Shown one piece after another: positions 10,351-21,496 of a DNA stretch of 64,000 nt. The notes under the pieces were generated by a model. It did no database searches and was not told the DNA's origin. It was given only the letters and a program-made list of their open reading frames with translations. Source of the DNA: Alentia gelatinosa (taxonomy: Eukaryota; Annelida; Polychaeta; Phyllodocida; Polynoidae); contig OX465584.1 in NCBI GenBank assembly GCA_950022655.1, forward strand, positions 47,722,723-47,786,722. Reading direction: 5' to 3'. A program made the translations under genes and the position numbers. Each line of letters opens with the position of its first letter. Within the stretch, counting starts at the first letter, position 1.

Positions 10351-12544
10351 AATGTGTGACATAATATTATGGTGTGTCTAAAAGCATCTAGAAATGGTTC
10401 TGTTCCAGATGAATAAGACATCAACAGAACTCAGTGTTAACTACAGCATGTAGGGTATTTTTAATGGACCAAATATGCTGTTCTTGTGCACGTTATCCTT
10501 TACAGGGAGCACGCTTGCTGCTTGTTCAGCATTTTTTCCCCGGTTGGACCAATCACCCCACCCTTTGTAGCCACAACACCCAAAGGCCTCATCTAGAACT
10601 TCCAATTTCTGTCCCAGACCCCTGAAATCAGTTTCCATGGCAACAGCCCAGCAACGCTGTCCTAAACAAAGATTAATTTCACCAGCTCAGGCTAGCGTTT
10701 GGACCGAAAACTACCCGCTTCAACTAAGAGACATTTAAACGGAAAATATTGATTTCCCCCCTCTCCCATTTGAAGTACATGTATTGTGCTTATAAAGGAA
10801 GAGGAAATTGGAAACAGGCCGAGGGAGTGTTGGAGGAGGTATTAGGTGGGTGATGTGTGCACGTATTTACCTATATCATTATCTGAGTTCTCTCCCATGT
10901 CAATAAGGACAACATCAATCCCACCTATTTCCTGTATTTGTCTAGGAAACTAAAGGTGAAAAACGTGGTGTGAGCCCAGACTGACTTTATGTTGTTTATC
11001 TATTATTTTCCAGTGCCAATAAGGTTTGCAAATAAAGACAGAGAGAACACCATGAGGTAAACACACCTGGGACTCACCCTCCAGTCTCTAATTCCGTCCA
11101 ATGGGACTGAAAAAGTTTGATATTGAAATCAAGAGAGAAAAAATACATATGCATGGAATGTTCGCTTCTTTCTGCATTTCTCTCATGACCAATGTACGAT
11201 CCGAACCTGGAATGCATGGGCTTATTTTGTCGGGTCAATTCGTTACTTGTAGCAATCATCATATTTTACCCGACTTGGACTTTGATCCCTGACAACCACA
11301 GAAGGCCCTCCCCCATGTCGCATGTCGGCTAAAGTGGGTCGAGAAAAGTGTGCCTGTTTTCACAGCACAAATAAAACAGTCTGAGCTTTAGATCTATAGA
11401 AATAAGAGGGGCCTGGGGAAGAGAGGGAGCTGGGAGAAGTAATGTAGGGTTTCCCTTGTCAGTTTTACATCTATGGGGATTCTCTGGGAGGATGTACAAC
11501 CCTCGTCTTGCCAGATAAACATGACCCAAGTCCATTTACGAGCAGTTCCGAGCAGCTCTGAGCTATTCGCTCTCACGCCGTATGGGTGGTTCTCACTCTC
11601 CCAGCACATCATTCGAGCTGCTTGGGCTTACTCAGCTCTGCCCCAAACCCAGTCACGTGATATACCGGACCAGGAACTGAAACTACCAATATCATATTTT
11701 TCTCCCTGTGTGTACTCGATCAGGTTGCTGATCTAGTCACAGTGGGATAACCTTTCGAGGTTATTTTTCGGTGGGAACTGAAACTACATTCGGGCATCAC
11801 AACAGTGAATCTGTCAAACCAGATTTAAAGACAAATCAAAATATATAGTATAGTGTACATCCAGAATTGATGTAACTACCACTTCGATTGAGTACATTTG
11901 TGTCACTGACAAAAGAAAACCCTGAAATACATGACGTGTTTTCCACTCAAGAAAGTAGTCCTAGAGACTGTGCCTGATTCGACACCACAAATCACAGAAA
12001 TAATTGTATAATATTTTCACTTTTTTTTATTTATCATTTATTCATACTATTAAACACTCAGCCGTTTCTAGTTGGTATCATTAGGCTTACAGTTTCTTTC
12101 CATTTCCGTTCATATTCTTTTGTAGATTTGACATAACAAAAATATGCATCTCTCTTTTACAAGTAGAACCCAAAGTACTCATCAAAATGCTCAGATATTA
12201 TGATAGATAAAAATAGATATGTGTATGGGACGAATTCTGTCCCAAACAGGTACCTTGGCGCAGAGAAACAAACAGGGCATAGAGTCTCTGCTTGGAGAGT
12301 GGCTGTAAGTGGGGATAATACCTCACCAAACTGAGGCTTCAAAAAGCACCACAACCAAACAGCGCCTGGTTGAGCGTAAAAATACGCCGACTGAAACATG
12401 CAGTTGAGTGACTCGCCTCACTATAATGAGCAGTGGGGAAGGACAGTGTAAAAACACACCACTCTATGTGGGCACCACCAGACCGGCACCCGCGAGCTCT
12501 CCCTGCTCACAGCTGAGAGTGTGGAAAATCCCGTAGAGTTCACC

Positions 12545-12840
12545 AATAGAGGTTGTCTGTGGTTTAACATCCCAGGAGACCCTGAGGGTATGTAGGGACA
12601 ATAAATGATTTTAAGCTTCTCACTTTTGTAGACTTATTTCAGACAATTCTTTTCAATGTTTTTAGGTATTTAATAAACAATCAAAGAGATATGTCTCTTT
12701 CAAAAAGCTTATTATTAAATAACTATCTTTGGAATACTTTAAAACCACATTTTCATGTTGTTCCAATTTATGGGCACATTGCATGATTGGTATAATGGGG
12801 GATTTTCTCCCTTCGGGAGATATTTGTGTGCAAGTTTGGA
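12545..12840. repeat. TTTAACATCCC element, ~300 bp
   Basis: Plus-strand order: gtctgtggtttaacatccca, ggagaccctgagggtatg, gacttatttcagacaattc, acaatcaaagagatatgtct, tttggaatactttaaaacc, cattttcatgttgttcc, gggcacattgcatgattgg and ataatgggggattttctccc. It shares the (t)ttaac(g/a)tcc motif with the SINE tails but carries no tRNA-like head. Confidence 0.8.
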
Positions 12841-14809
12841 GTGACCAATTGTAATATGGGTCAACTTCACTTTTTTCACTACGCCTTAGACCCCTACAGT
12901 TTCTCTTCCCATCCCAAGTTGATTGAATGGTGTGCAGTTTGTGTCTTATTTGCTTGTAGGATTGCCATTCGCTCATTGTCAATTCGTTTATTGGAGCTAA
13001 CTCCCCAGCACACTTTTCTAAGTAGACCCTACGTACAGCGAAGGGTATTTTGCCCGAGAGGTCCTGATAATGTACTGGTATGTATACCGTTTAAAAGATC
13101 TGTGACTCCTTATGGAATAAAAGAATCTCTTTCTTGCCAACGTTGTGGAACACACTGTGCAATGAGGTTCCATTTTTCAAAAATTTCTCCCGGGATTTTT
13201 TTTGTTACCTGACAATGAAGCATGAAATGTTTTACACTCAAAAGAGTATAGCATGGTTGGCACATAGGTGCTAATTCATCTCTCAATAGGTACCCATATG
13301 GTGCAGACAAGAAAGTTAAGATTACCTTCACGGTCAAAGTGTCACTAGTTCCGGGGTGCCCCTTTACAGGAGTTCCCTTCAACTGGCGTTCTACTCTGTT
13401 CTATATGCCTAGTGCGAGGCAGCTATGGTCTACACTCAGAATAAACAAGCCATTTGGAGAAGAAAAAAGAATACAACTCCACAAATGGGCACATCAGAAG
13501 ATTGCGGGAAAATAGACCATTAACCGCGACAACAATAGATGTCAGTAAATTGTAGTTGGGCAGAAAAAGCGTGCGCCAGAACCGCTCATATGTAACCACG
13601 ACGGGTGATTCCGGTCATTTTCGTGACTTCCTTCCTCAAACATCATTAATATAACACCCCGGGGTGGAGAGGGGTGAAGCAGAATTGAGCATTGCACCGA
13701 TTGCATTTGCTCGGTGTTTCATGTTGTGTGCGCTGTCTGTGCTATTTGGTGGGCAAACTTGTGGGTGCATTATCTACGAAGTTTCTGTGGGTTTTTATAG
13801 CTTAAAAGAAATACAAATTGCAGGTGTTGACTATGGTGAATACTTGGTAGTCCTACCCACCACCTCTAGCAGTGTTGTTAGTGGTTTATGTAAATATGTA
13901 GGTTTCTGTACAAGGTTAACTTAAAACTAAGTGGGTGTCAATGCATTCCACATATGATACTAGAGTAACCATGGCAACCTTGAAGTAAAATTGGCAACAT
14001 ATTTCTCCGGGGCTGGCGTTAAAAGGTGACCTATAAGTCAGGATATATATTTCTTCAAAAAACACCACTAAAAGTAAATATCTATACGCTGGCTGCATGC
14101 AAATAAGAAGTAAATAGTTTAAAAATATATATTGAAAAAATAAACATGTTTGGAAAAAGAAATAGCTGATGAGTCGATATCATTGGTCCTCTTGAATTAA
14201 AAAAAAAGAAGGATTTTCGGTCGTCAGCCCAAAGAAAACTTACTCTAATCTGTCCTAATCTCCTACATCTAATCTGTTAATCTATACACCACATATCATG
14301 CAATATACAACAGCGCTAGGTGTGGCATGCATTGCGCAGTATATCTACAATGTACCACATGAAGTACCAATAGCATTCACCACTTAACAATGTCTTAACT
14401 AGGGTTAATCAGGTGGTAAATACATTAAATAATATGACCATGACACGTATGGTATATGAAGGATCAAAGCGAAGTAGTCATAACAAAATATCTCATGACA
14501 GAATCGGTAAAAGTTCTTAATTGTTCTTATAGGAGGGCAATGAAGCATAATAAACAGATATAAATTTCCAAGCTGAGAGGATATATTCAGGTAAATGTCT
14601 GCATGAAGTTCGCAACAAAATATGAGAGAATCACTCAATAAAAATGTCATTTTGAAATACTCTAGAAGAGAAAGACATTTCGGACGTTGCCTCATTGCAC
14701 TAAACGTTCATATTGGTTCACCGCTCAATGTGGTATGTGTGGAACGAAACCCTAGTCTCGCTAACACTCTGACACAAAAAAACAGTCCAGAGGAGAAGCG
14801 GGAACATGG

Positions 14810-14960
14810 CGCGGTGTCTGGGATCACGTTAGGTGACAGCGGCGTGGATTAAAGAGCCCGCCGCTTGAGGAGGCGTGGTCGCCGGCCGGCGGGACGGGAG
14901 GGCCGGCCAGACACACAGCACCCTGCCCCGCCCCGCCCCGCCCGCCCAGCACACACGACC
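14810..14960. promoter_or_regulatory. GC-rich island with Sp-type boxes in the PDZ-A/PDZ-B intron
   Basis: Contains cgccggccggcgggacggg and ccccgccccgccccgcccgc. It has the composition of a CpG-island promoter or enhancer; function unproven. Confidence 0.3.
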
Positions 14961-15090
14961 ACACGTCACACGTGCACGAGGTAGGGCTGTTGTTATTGGG
15001 GGTACAAGGCTTGGGTAGGATCTGAAAAGGGATAGGTAGAGGCAAGCTGTTTATTGAGGCAATATGGGTAACGTAAGGTGCGGTGTGACA

Positions 15091-15295
15091 GGGCAGGGCG
15101 AACAGGGCAGGGCAGGGCAGGGCAGGGCAGGGCAGGGCAGGGCAGGGCAGGGCAGGGCAGGGCAGGGCAGGGCAGGGCAGGGCAGGGCAGGGCGAACAGG
15201 GCAGGGCGGGGGCAGGGCGGGGGCAGGGCGGGGGCAGGGCAGGGGGGGCAGGGCAGGGCAGGGCAGGGCAGGGCAGGGCAGGGCAGGGCAGGGCA
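15091..15295 (+). repeat. (GGGCA)n array, ~205 bp
   Basis: Nearly pure GGGCA units with interruptions (gggcgaacagggc; gggcgggggcagggc). The runs of GGG separated by two bases fit the G-quadruplex pattern on the plus strand, which is the template strand of the PDZ gene. It gives long open frames in several frames on both strands, all artefacts of the repeat. Confidence 0.95.
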
Positions 15296-15754
15296 CATGG
15301 GATGCTGAAACTGGTAGCTGTTTCAAAACCATAGACTTAACCCACGTTTTGAAACTGAGTTCTCGGTGAGAGGTCAAACCATTTGCCCACAGATCACTGG
15401 CCCGCCTAATGGTAAAGCCTCCTGTTATGTTTTACTGAGGCTGTTTATCTTGATCTATTTTTCTCCCTTTTTTCTCACTCTATATTAGCTGGGACAGCTG
15501 TCTCTCGGTGGACCTGGTCTGTCAGGTGGGTAAAGAGTTTTTCAATTAGATGTCTGAGACCTGTCTCACCACCCCACTAACCAACTGTCAACGAAAACTC
15601 CACCCAGAAATGTGTCATGCAAAAGGTGTCATCCAAAGCCTCCTCCGTTCAATAGACCAGGGTTCTCCGCCATTCCTGGACCAGGTTCATAAAGACTGAG
15701 CTAGCCCGACCACGCTCAGTCAGTTAACTCCTGCCTGGAGACCCAAGGGGAACC

Positions 15755-15920
15755 AGGGATTTCAGATGGGGTCAGGGAAAAAAAGTGGAAATATTCTACA
15801 TGTGGAATTTCCTGCATCAGAGAGACTGAGAAAACATGGAATACACACCAATGTTGGCCATAGAATGGGGCTGGGGGAGTGGAGGGAGGTTCATTGGTGT
15901 GAATGAGGATCAATTTCTAA
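15755..15920 (+). repeat. Family A dispersed repeat, partial
   Basis: Contains catgtggaatttcctgcatc, agagagactgagaaaacatgg, accaatgttggccatagaat and ggttcattggtgtgaatgag. The right end is missing. Confidence 0.85.
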
Positions 15921-15949
15921 TATATTCGTTTCATACTAATATAGGGATT

Positions 15950-16195
15950 AGCTCAAGGTCCAGCTTTTCTGAAGTTTTCCACCACAGGGTGGTGATAGAA
16001 TATATGAGATGAATTCAGGTAGAAATCGAGCCTCTACACATTTACCGAGGTCAGAGTTCTTTAACTTCCCACGTCAAAGAGACGGGCTTTTGATATAGCT
16101 ACCACTGCTGGGATGGAAGAAGGTGGCGGCAGTGGGATTCGAACCGACAACCTTGTGATTCCTAGTCCAATGCCTTAAACACTGAGTTTACGTCC
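15950..16195 (-). mobile_element. tRNA-derived SINE
   Basis: The minus strand carries a textbook B box, ggttcgaatccc (16134-16145 region), preceded by an A-box-like aactcagtgtttaaggc and followed by the shared body (ccatcccagcagtggtagc, then acctcggtaaatgtgtagag). Tail truncated. Confidence 0.85.
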
Positions 16196-16853
16196 AAATC
16201 CCGCATAGTGCAATGAGGTAACCCCAAAAGGACCTAAGAAAGTTTCAATTTGGGTAAATTGGTCGCGGATCATGTTGTTGAGATAAGGTTCCACATTTAG
16301 GGGTGGGATGTTGTCATTTTCTGTCAATCTTAATCTCTTTAGATCAGGATCATAAAGCAAGTATTTTTATTTTTCTACAAGATATTTAGAGGAAACCTCA
16401 CAGCAGACGTTTACCTGAATATATATCACCACCATAGATATCGCAGTGGAAGATCAGAATGATAATAATCAATGAACTGATGCAATGGGTGCAAGTCGTT
16501 GATATTCAAGACTCAATAAAAATTGAATACACATCAAACGAAACAGCAAAATGCATAGCACGACTACCTTCTAATGTGGCATAAGCATATAACACGCTAT
16601 CATCAAAAATCACTTTTAATCGTATATTCTATAACATCTAAAAACAGTAGCGTTCCATAACCAGCTATATTAATAGCAAATAGATCCACTCTTTTGTATC
16701 TTAATTAATCCAAACAATGCAATTAATCAACCATTAGACAATACACTAATTAACCCAACCAGGGGTGTGAGGAGGGAATTCTTCCCAAACCCAGTACACA
16801 CACTCCTAATGGTACTGACTATATTTTCGTGAATTAATGATGATGCGACTGAC

Positions 16854-17213
16854 CTGATCTGGATTCGGGTGTCTGTTGCACATGCACCTGGGGCATGTCA
16901 CCGCGCACCACGGTGCCACGCGACGCGTAGTACACGTCGGTCTCTTTGTCCACGAGCAGCAGATCGACTTGGCCCGAGCGTCCCTTGATGCGCCCGACCA
17001 CCTGCTGGTGCGTCTCCTCCGTGACATTCACGCCGTTCACCTCGATGATGCGGTCGCCCTCGCGCACACCAGCCGTCGATGCAGGCGAGTCGCTGTCCAC
17101 TTTGCCGATGTACTGACCCGGCTTGGCCTTCTCTGTGGTCAGGTTGAAGCCATAGCCCTGGAAGTCGGGCAAGGTGCGAAGTTTGGCCAGGCGCGGCTGC
17201 GGCTCGTCCTCTA
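16854..17213 (-). CDS. NHERF-like PDZ scaffold gene, exon with first visible PDZ domain (PDZ-A)
   Basis: Internal exon of a Na+/H+ exchanger regulatory factor (NHERF/EBP50)-type scaffold, which binds C-terminal tails of membrane transporters and receptors and links them to the actin cortex. The translation runs from VEDEPQPRLAKL through one complete PDZ domain. Visible are the carboxylate-binding loop GYGFNL, the strand GQYIGKVDSDSPA, the segment GDRIIEVNGVNV, the helix motif THQQVVGRIK and the NHERF-typical LLLVDKETDVYY. The acceptor reads ctctcccacag just above 17213, and the donor is tcag/gtcagt at 16854/16853. The exon is 360 bp with phase-1 introns on both sides, matching the next exon at 8560. 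The upstream codon is completed from an unseen 5' exon. An open frame continues past both splice sites but loses all family similarity there. The family call is firm; assignment to a particular NHERF paralogue (NHERF1/2 versus PDZK1-like) is not. Confidence 0.93.
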
Positions 17214-17349
17214 CTGTGGGAGAGAAAAGAGATGAGACAAGGTTAGACATGGCAAAATGTAGTAAGTTGTTTGAACAAACAATAATCAAATAGTGACTTC
17301 ATTAAGGAGGTGTTCCATTGGGATGACTGCAAATACTACAAACTACAAC

Positions 17350-17545
17350 TTTTGGTATATTTGTTTGTTTGTGGTTTAACGTCCCAGGGGACCCTGAGGG
17401 TATATAGGGACTATCGATGACTTAGCTTTTCACTTTCATAGACTTATTTCAGTCAATTCTTTTCAATGTTTTAAAATATTTTATATACAATCAAAAAGAT
17501 TTGCCTCTTTCAAAAACATGAAGATATCTTTCTTTGGAATAGTTT
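17350..17545. repeat. TTTAACATCCC element, truncated, fused to a SINE head
   Basis: tttgtttgtggtttaacgtc followed by caggggaccctgagggtata, gacttatttcagtcaattct, acaatcaaaaagatttgcct and ctttggaatagtttcaaac. Its right part is replaced by SINE sequence. Confidence 0.8.
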
Positions 17546-17677
17546 CAAACTTTTGGTATAGCAGCAAGTCTACTACTGCTGGCAATGAAGGAGAAATGTT
17601 GCTACTGTGGGACCCGAACCCCCCCATCACCTTGTGACTACTAGTCCAGTGCTTTAACAACTGAGCTAATATCCCTT
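17545..17677 (-). mobile_element. tRNA-derived SINE head joined to the TTTAACATCCC element
   Basis: The minus strand has ttagctcagttgttaaagc (A box), a cggg-type B box near 17607-17622 and cagcagtagtagacttgct. It passes without a gap into the element at 17355-17545, so this is a chimera or a SINE subfamily with an alternative 3' half. Confidence 0.75.
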
Positions 17678-18249
17678 CCTGTTGGGGGGGTATGAGAACC
17701 TGATCAAGGGCATTTATTCATTGATGGCCGAGGTTATGTTACAACCAGTAGGACTCCTTGTGAAACGCCAGTTTCTTCATGGAACAGTTTTACCAGGAAT
17801 CCTACTTGACTTCATAATGTAGACGATGTTATCTTATTTCTATCTACGTTGCTCATACATATGTTATGATACAATCTACAGCAGTTTGATACAGGGGTAA
17901 ACAGTGCAGTGCACGCAGTGAATGGGATGTCACGATGTGTTGGTCCTGGTCAAATATCAACAAGCACGTTTCAACCAATATACAGTCGGTCGGCCCTTCT
18001 GTCTCTAATAAGAGAAGTTTTTCCGTCAACATTTGGACAAGGGTGGGGCATGATACACACACATATATATAATCATTTTTGTATATAATTTATGACTAAG
18101 TGTATACACAGAGATATTCCAGTATATTGTCGATTATCAAAAATTTGTGTGCATATTACTCATAGCTACTCTTAGTGGGAGTTTTATTTTCTTTCTTTGT
18201 TGATCGGTCTTTCAGAGAAGCTATATCCTTTTTTTAAGCTATATCCTAG

Positions 18250-18340
18250 AGGGATGTCGGTTGGAGTCATGAACAAAAATAGGACAGATTTTTCATGTGG
18301 AATTTACTACCTCAGTTGAACTGAGAAAAAAAGATGCACG
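18250..18340 (+). repeat. Family A dispersed repeat, left end only
   Basis: Matches gggatgtcggttggagtcat, then tttttcatgtggaatttac, tacctcagttgaactgag. It stops at an A-rich run (aaaaaaaaaacaaaaaaaaa). Confidence 0.75.
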
Positions 18341-18969
18341 AAAAAAAAAACAAAAAAAAACGAGGATTTCCCTGATCCCATCCTCAAATCAAGATTGAAG
18401 TCAAAGACGTTTCTACCAACAAATGTTTTCCGTATCCCCAGTAGTCGTCTACAGCATAATAAACATTGCCATGCCTCATAGAGCACGGCCTTTGGAAATC
18501 TACATCGCAAGCTATTTTGATATTCAGGTCTTCCAAACTGCGTCGTTGTATATCTGAATCGTGCTTTGTTCGATGGCCAACTCTTTTTGGAGCGTGCTTT
18601 ACAGGAGGAAGGCAATGCCACTGCTTCTTAACAACAGAGGAGGTTGGTTAGTTTAGACGAGGTGTTGGAGAGGGGGTGTATCTAGCCTGAAGTCCCCTTT
18701 AAAGAATTTGTAAAAAAGGAATTTTACAAAAAGATTCTTCAAGATGACAGCTGTCTTCACTGTTAACATTGTATCTGCTTTGAGCTTATTATATGTTCAT
18801 CCTCTGTGTACCAATGTAGAAAACGAGTTAAAAAGGGAAGAAATATTCATGTTATTGGAAAACTCAAATACGCTTGCACGGCTTGAATTTCTCATGTCAG
18901 TGGTTAGGCTGAAAAAGGTGGTGCTGTTTTATGAATGAAACCAAATAAATGAACTTGGATCGTTGTGTC

Positions 18970-19680
18970 ACGACAGTGTTTCAGAGGTGTAGGCCAGTCG
19001 GACAGTGCTTTCAATCTAACTGCGACATAGCCAGTTGGCTCTTCGTATAACAACATAGCAGTTCGCACTTCACGATTCAGAGTTTTAACTGCAACAAAAC
19101 CAGCTGACTCTTTGTATCACAGCATAGCAGTTAGCACTTTTATGATTCAGAGTATAAATTGCAACATAGCCAGCTGACTCTTTGTATCACAGCATAGCAG
19201 TTAGCACTTTTATGATTCAGAGTATAAATTGCAACATAGCCAGCTGACTCTTTGTATTACAACAGAGTAGTTCACACTTCACAATTCAGTTTAGACTGCG
19301 ACATATAGCAGTTCGCACTTCATGATTCAGAGTTTTATCTCTGACATAGCCAGCTGACTCGTTCCATTACAACATAGCAGTTCACACTTCACGATTCAGA
19401 TTTTAAACTGTGACATAGCCAGCTGACTCTTTGTATCACAACATGGCAGTTCGCACTTCATGACTAAGAGTTTCAACTGTGACATAGCCAGCTAAATCTT
19501 CGTATTACAAAAGTCATTCACACCTCATGATTCAGTTTAAACTGCGACATAGCCAGCTGACTCTTTGTATTACAACATAGCAGTTTGCACTTCATGATTC
19601 AGAGTTTAAACTGTGACATAGCCAGCTGACTCTTCATATCACAACAGAGTAGTTCAAACTTCACGATCCAGAGTTTAAAA
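18970..19680. repeat. ~67-bp tandem array, about 10 units
   Basis: Units contain cgacatagccagctgactct, ttgtatcacaacatagcagt and tcgcacttcatgattcagag. Degenerate units continue at about 19810-20055 and a last one at 20395-20460, after the fold-back and family B fragments. Confidence 0.9.
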
Positions 19681-20144
19681 GGGATATTGGACAATTTGCT
19701 TTGAAAATTAACACTTTCCTGAAATGGAAGAAATAAGTCAAAGGAACCGCTTTGAATTGATAATTGCTTGTATTTGAAAATAACCAGGTGGTGCCACTGT
19801 GTACTGTAGGCTATGCCCTTAACTGTGACATAGTTGGCTGACTCACTGTATTATGGCATGGCAGTTAACACTATACAATTCAAAGTCGAAGGCCATTCAG
19901 ACAGTATCGTAAATCGAACTGTGTAATAATCAATTAACTCATTGTGTCACTACATAGTGGTTCATGTTACACGATTCAGAGTTGAAGGCCACTCAGTATT
20001 CTGAATTTAATTGATTGTGACATAGCTGGTTGACCTGTCGGGTCATGAAGTATCAGATAGAATAATACAATGTTTAGGTCACTTCGTGTGTGTTTTAAAC
20101 TATAATAGTGTCATAGTAAGAAAGAAATTGATGCGTGTTAGGCC

Positions 20145-20248
20145 TGTGTCCCCGTTCACCATCGAGTTTGGAGCTTGAAGTAATATGAAAGGGCGATAGC
20201 TGAGTGAATATTTCGAAGAGCACCAAACGAGATGGCGAACGGGGACAC
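20145..20248. mobile_element. Short fold-back element (104 bp)
   Basis: gtgtccccgttcaccatcga plus gtttggagct on the left and the complement of caccaaacgagatggcgaac plus ggggacac on the right form ~31-bp arms with a few mismatches around a ~40-bp loop. It lies within a gap in the ~67-bp tandem array. Confidence 0.85.
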
Positions 20249-20978
20249 CTATATATTTCTGATTTTATCTTAGTCTAGAAATATTTATATTTATCGCCCA
20301 CTGACTATGAGTTACCGTATTTGCAAGCCTTTTGAGTTCAAGTTCCTAATGTTAAGCCTATAGGCGTTTACAAATACCAGGCTAAGCTAATGATTCACAC
20401 TCCATGATTCAGAGTTGTACGCCACTCAGTGTTTTGGATCTAACTGCGACATAGCCGGCCCACGCTGAGTTTACCTGACACTCAGCGACTTTTTCACCTG
20501 CACGAGTTCTGACCCACCCCCAGGCAACACGGACCTGTCGCGTGGAAAAACCGCTCACCTCACCAAAGTCAGGTCAGATTATGCGAATCAAGACTGGGGC
20601 TAGTTTGCTAATGAATGTTGCTAGTCTCCTTTAACGTCCCTAGTGACATGCAGAAATACTGTGGCCTAGATTGCATCCCTATTTAGATCCTCACTCTGAA
20701 GTGATCAGCTGATGCGGTGGTCGCTCTCCAAACAGATTCCTTGTAACCTATGAAGGAGAGTTGTGCATGTTGAGTCACAGTCTCAGTAAATTCAAACTAG
20801 ACTGTCGGTCAAGGAATTCGTATGAAATACAAAAATTTCAAACAAATGTCAAACTGCAGTGTGTTTATACTTACTGGTGAAAGGATTATTAATGAAAATA
20901 CGAGCTATTACCTGGATTCGTACTAGATATGGTATACCCAGCTGAAACCTGAATGGGAGTTCACGAATTTAACTTTAA

Positions 20979-21496
20979 TTTCAATTCTAAAGCTGGGTTT
21001 ATAAGTAGAATATACCAAAGAGAGTCGTAATATTGGTGGTACTGGTAAAGCCATGCAGTGAGTGCCTTTATTTGTTTTCCTGGACTGGTGCATGTGTTTT
21101 CCTCCGACATTTTTACCTAGCTATTTGTGTACTTGCTTGTCTAGTTCCGGTTGGGTTGTCATTGAAATAAAAATAAGTCCATTTTTACTGCTCGACTGAA
21201 TTGCGAAGACATCACGCCATTTCAATTTTAAAGCTGGGTTTATAAGTAGAATATACCAAAGAGAGGAAGAATCACATGGCATACTACCACATACAGTCGT
21301 AATATTGGTGGTACTGGTAAAGCCATGCAGTGAGTGCCTTTATTTGTTTTCCTGGACTGGTGCATGTGTTTTCCTCCGACATTTTTACCTAGCTATTTGT
21401 GTACTTGCTTGTCTAGTTCCGGTTGGATTGTCATTGAAATAAAAATAAGTCCATTTTTACTGCTCGACTGAATTGCGAAGACATCACGCCATTTCC
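20979..21496 (+). repeat. Near-identical tandem duplication, 241 and ~277 bp
   Basis: Copy 1 is 20979-21219 and copy 2 is 21220-21496. They share agctgggtttataagtagaa through aattgcgaagacatcacgcc with very few differences (for example ggttgggttg versus ggttggattg). Copy 2 carries about 31 extra bases (near 21265-21296) that copy 1 lacks. Confidence 0.9.

Larger units (their letters stand above)
8561..16853 (-). other. Large intron between PDZ-A and PDZ-B exons
   Basis: An 8.3-kb phase-1 intron with donor gtcagt and acceptor tatatgttcag. It contains two SINE copies (9985-10266, 15950-16195), two copies of the dispersed family A repeat, one copy of the TTTAACATCCC element, a hairpin at 10298-10350, GC-rich islands at 9360-9540 and 14810-14960, and the GGGCA array. 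Short open frames in 10400-14800 show no recognisable protein. Confidence 0.8.

Noticed and set aside
12662..12982. Shared peptide (RKSPI, SFLKET, LFDCL) between frames at 12.7 kb and 56 kb
   Set aside because: The two regions are copies of one short repeat element, so shared reading follows from DNA homology. There is no evidence of coding constraint.
14993..15377. Several overlapping 76-108 codon open frames on both strands
   Set aside because: They are translations of the (GGGCA)n tract; a 5-bp repeat without stops is open in many frames.
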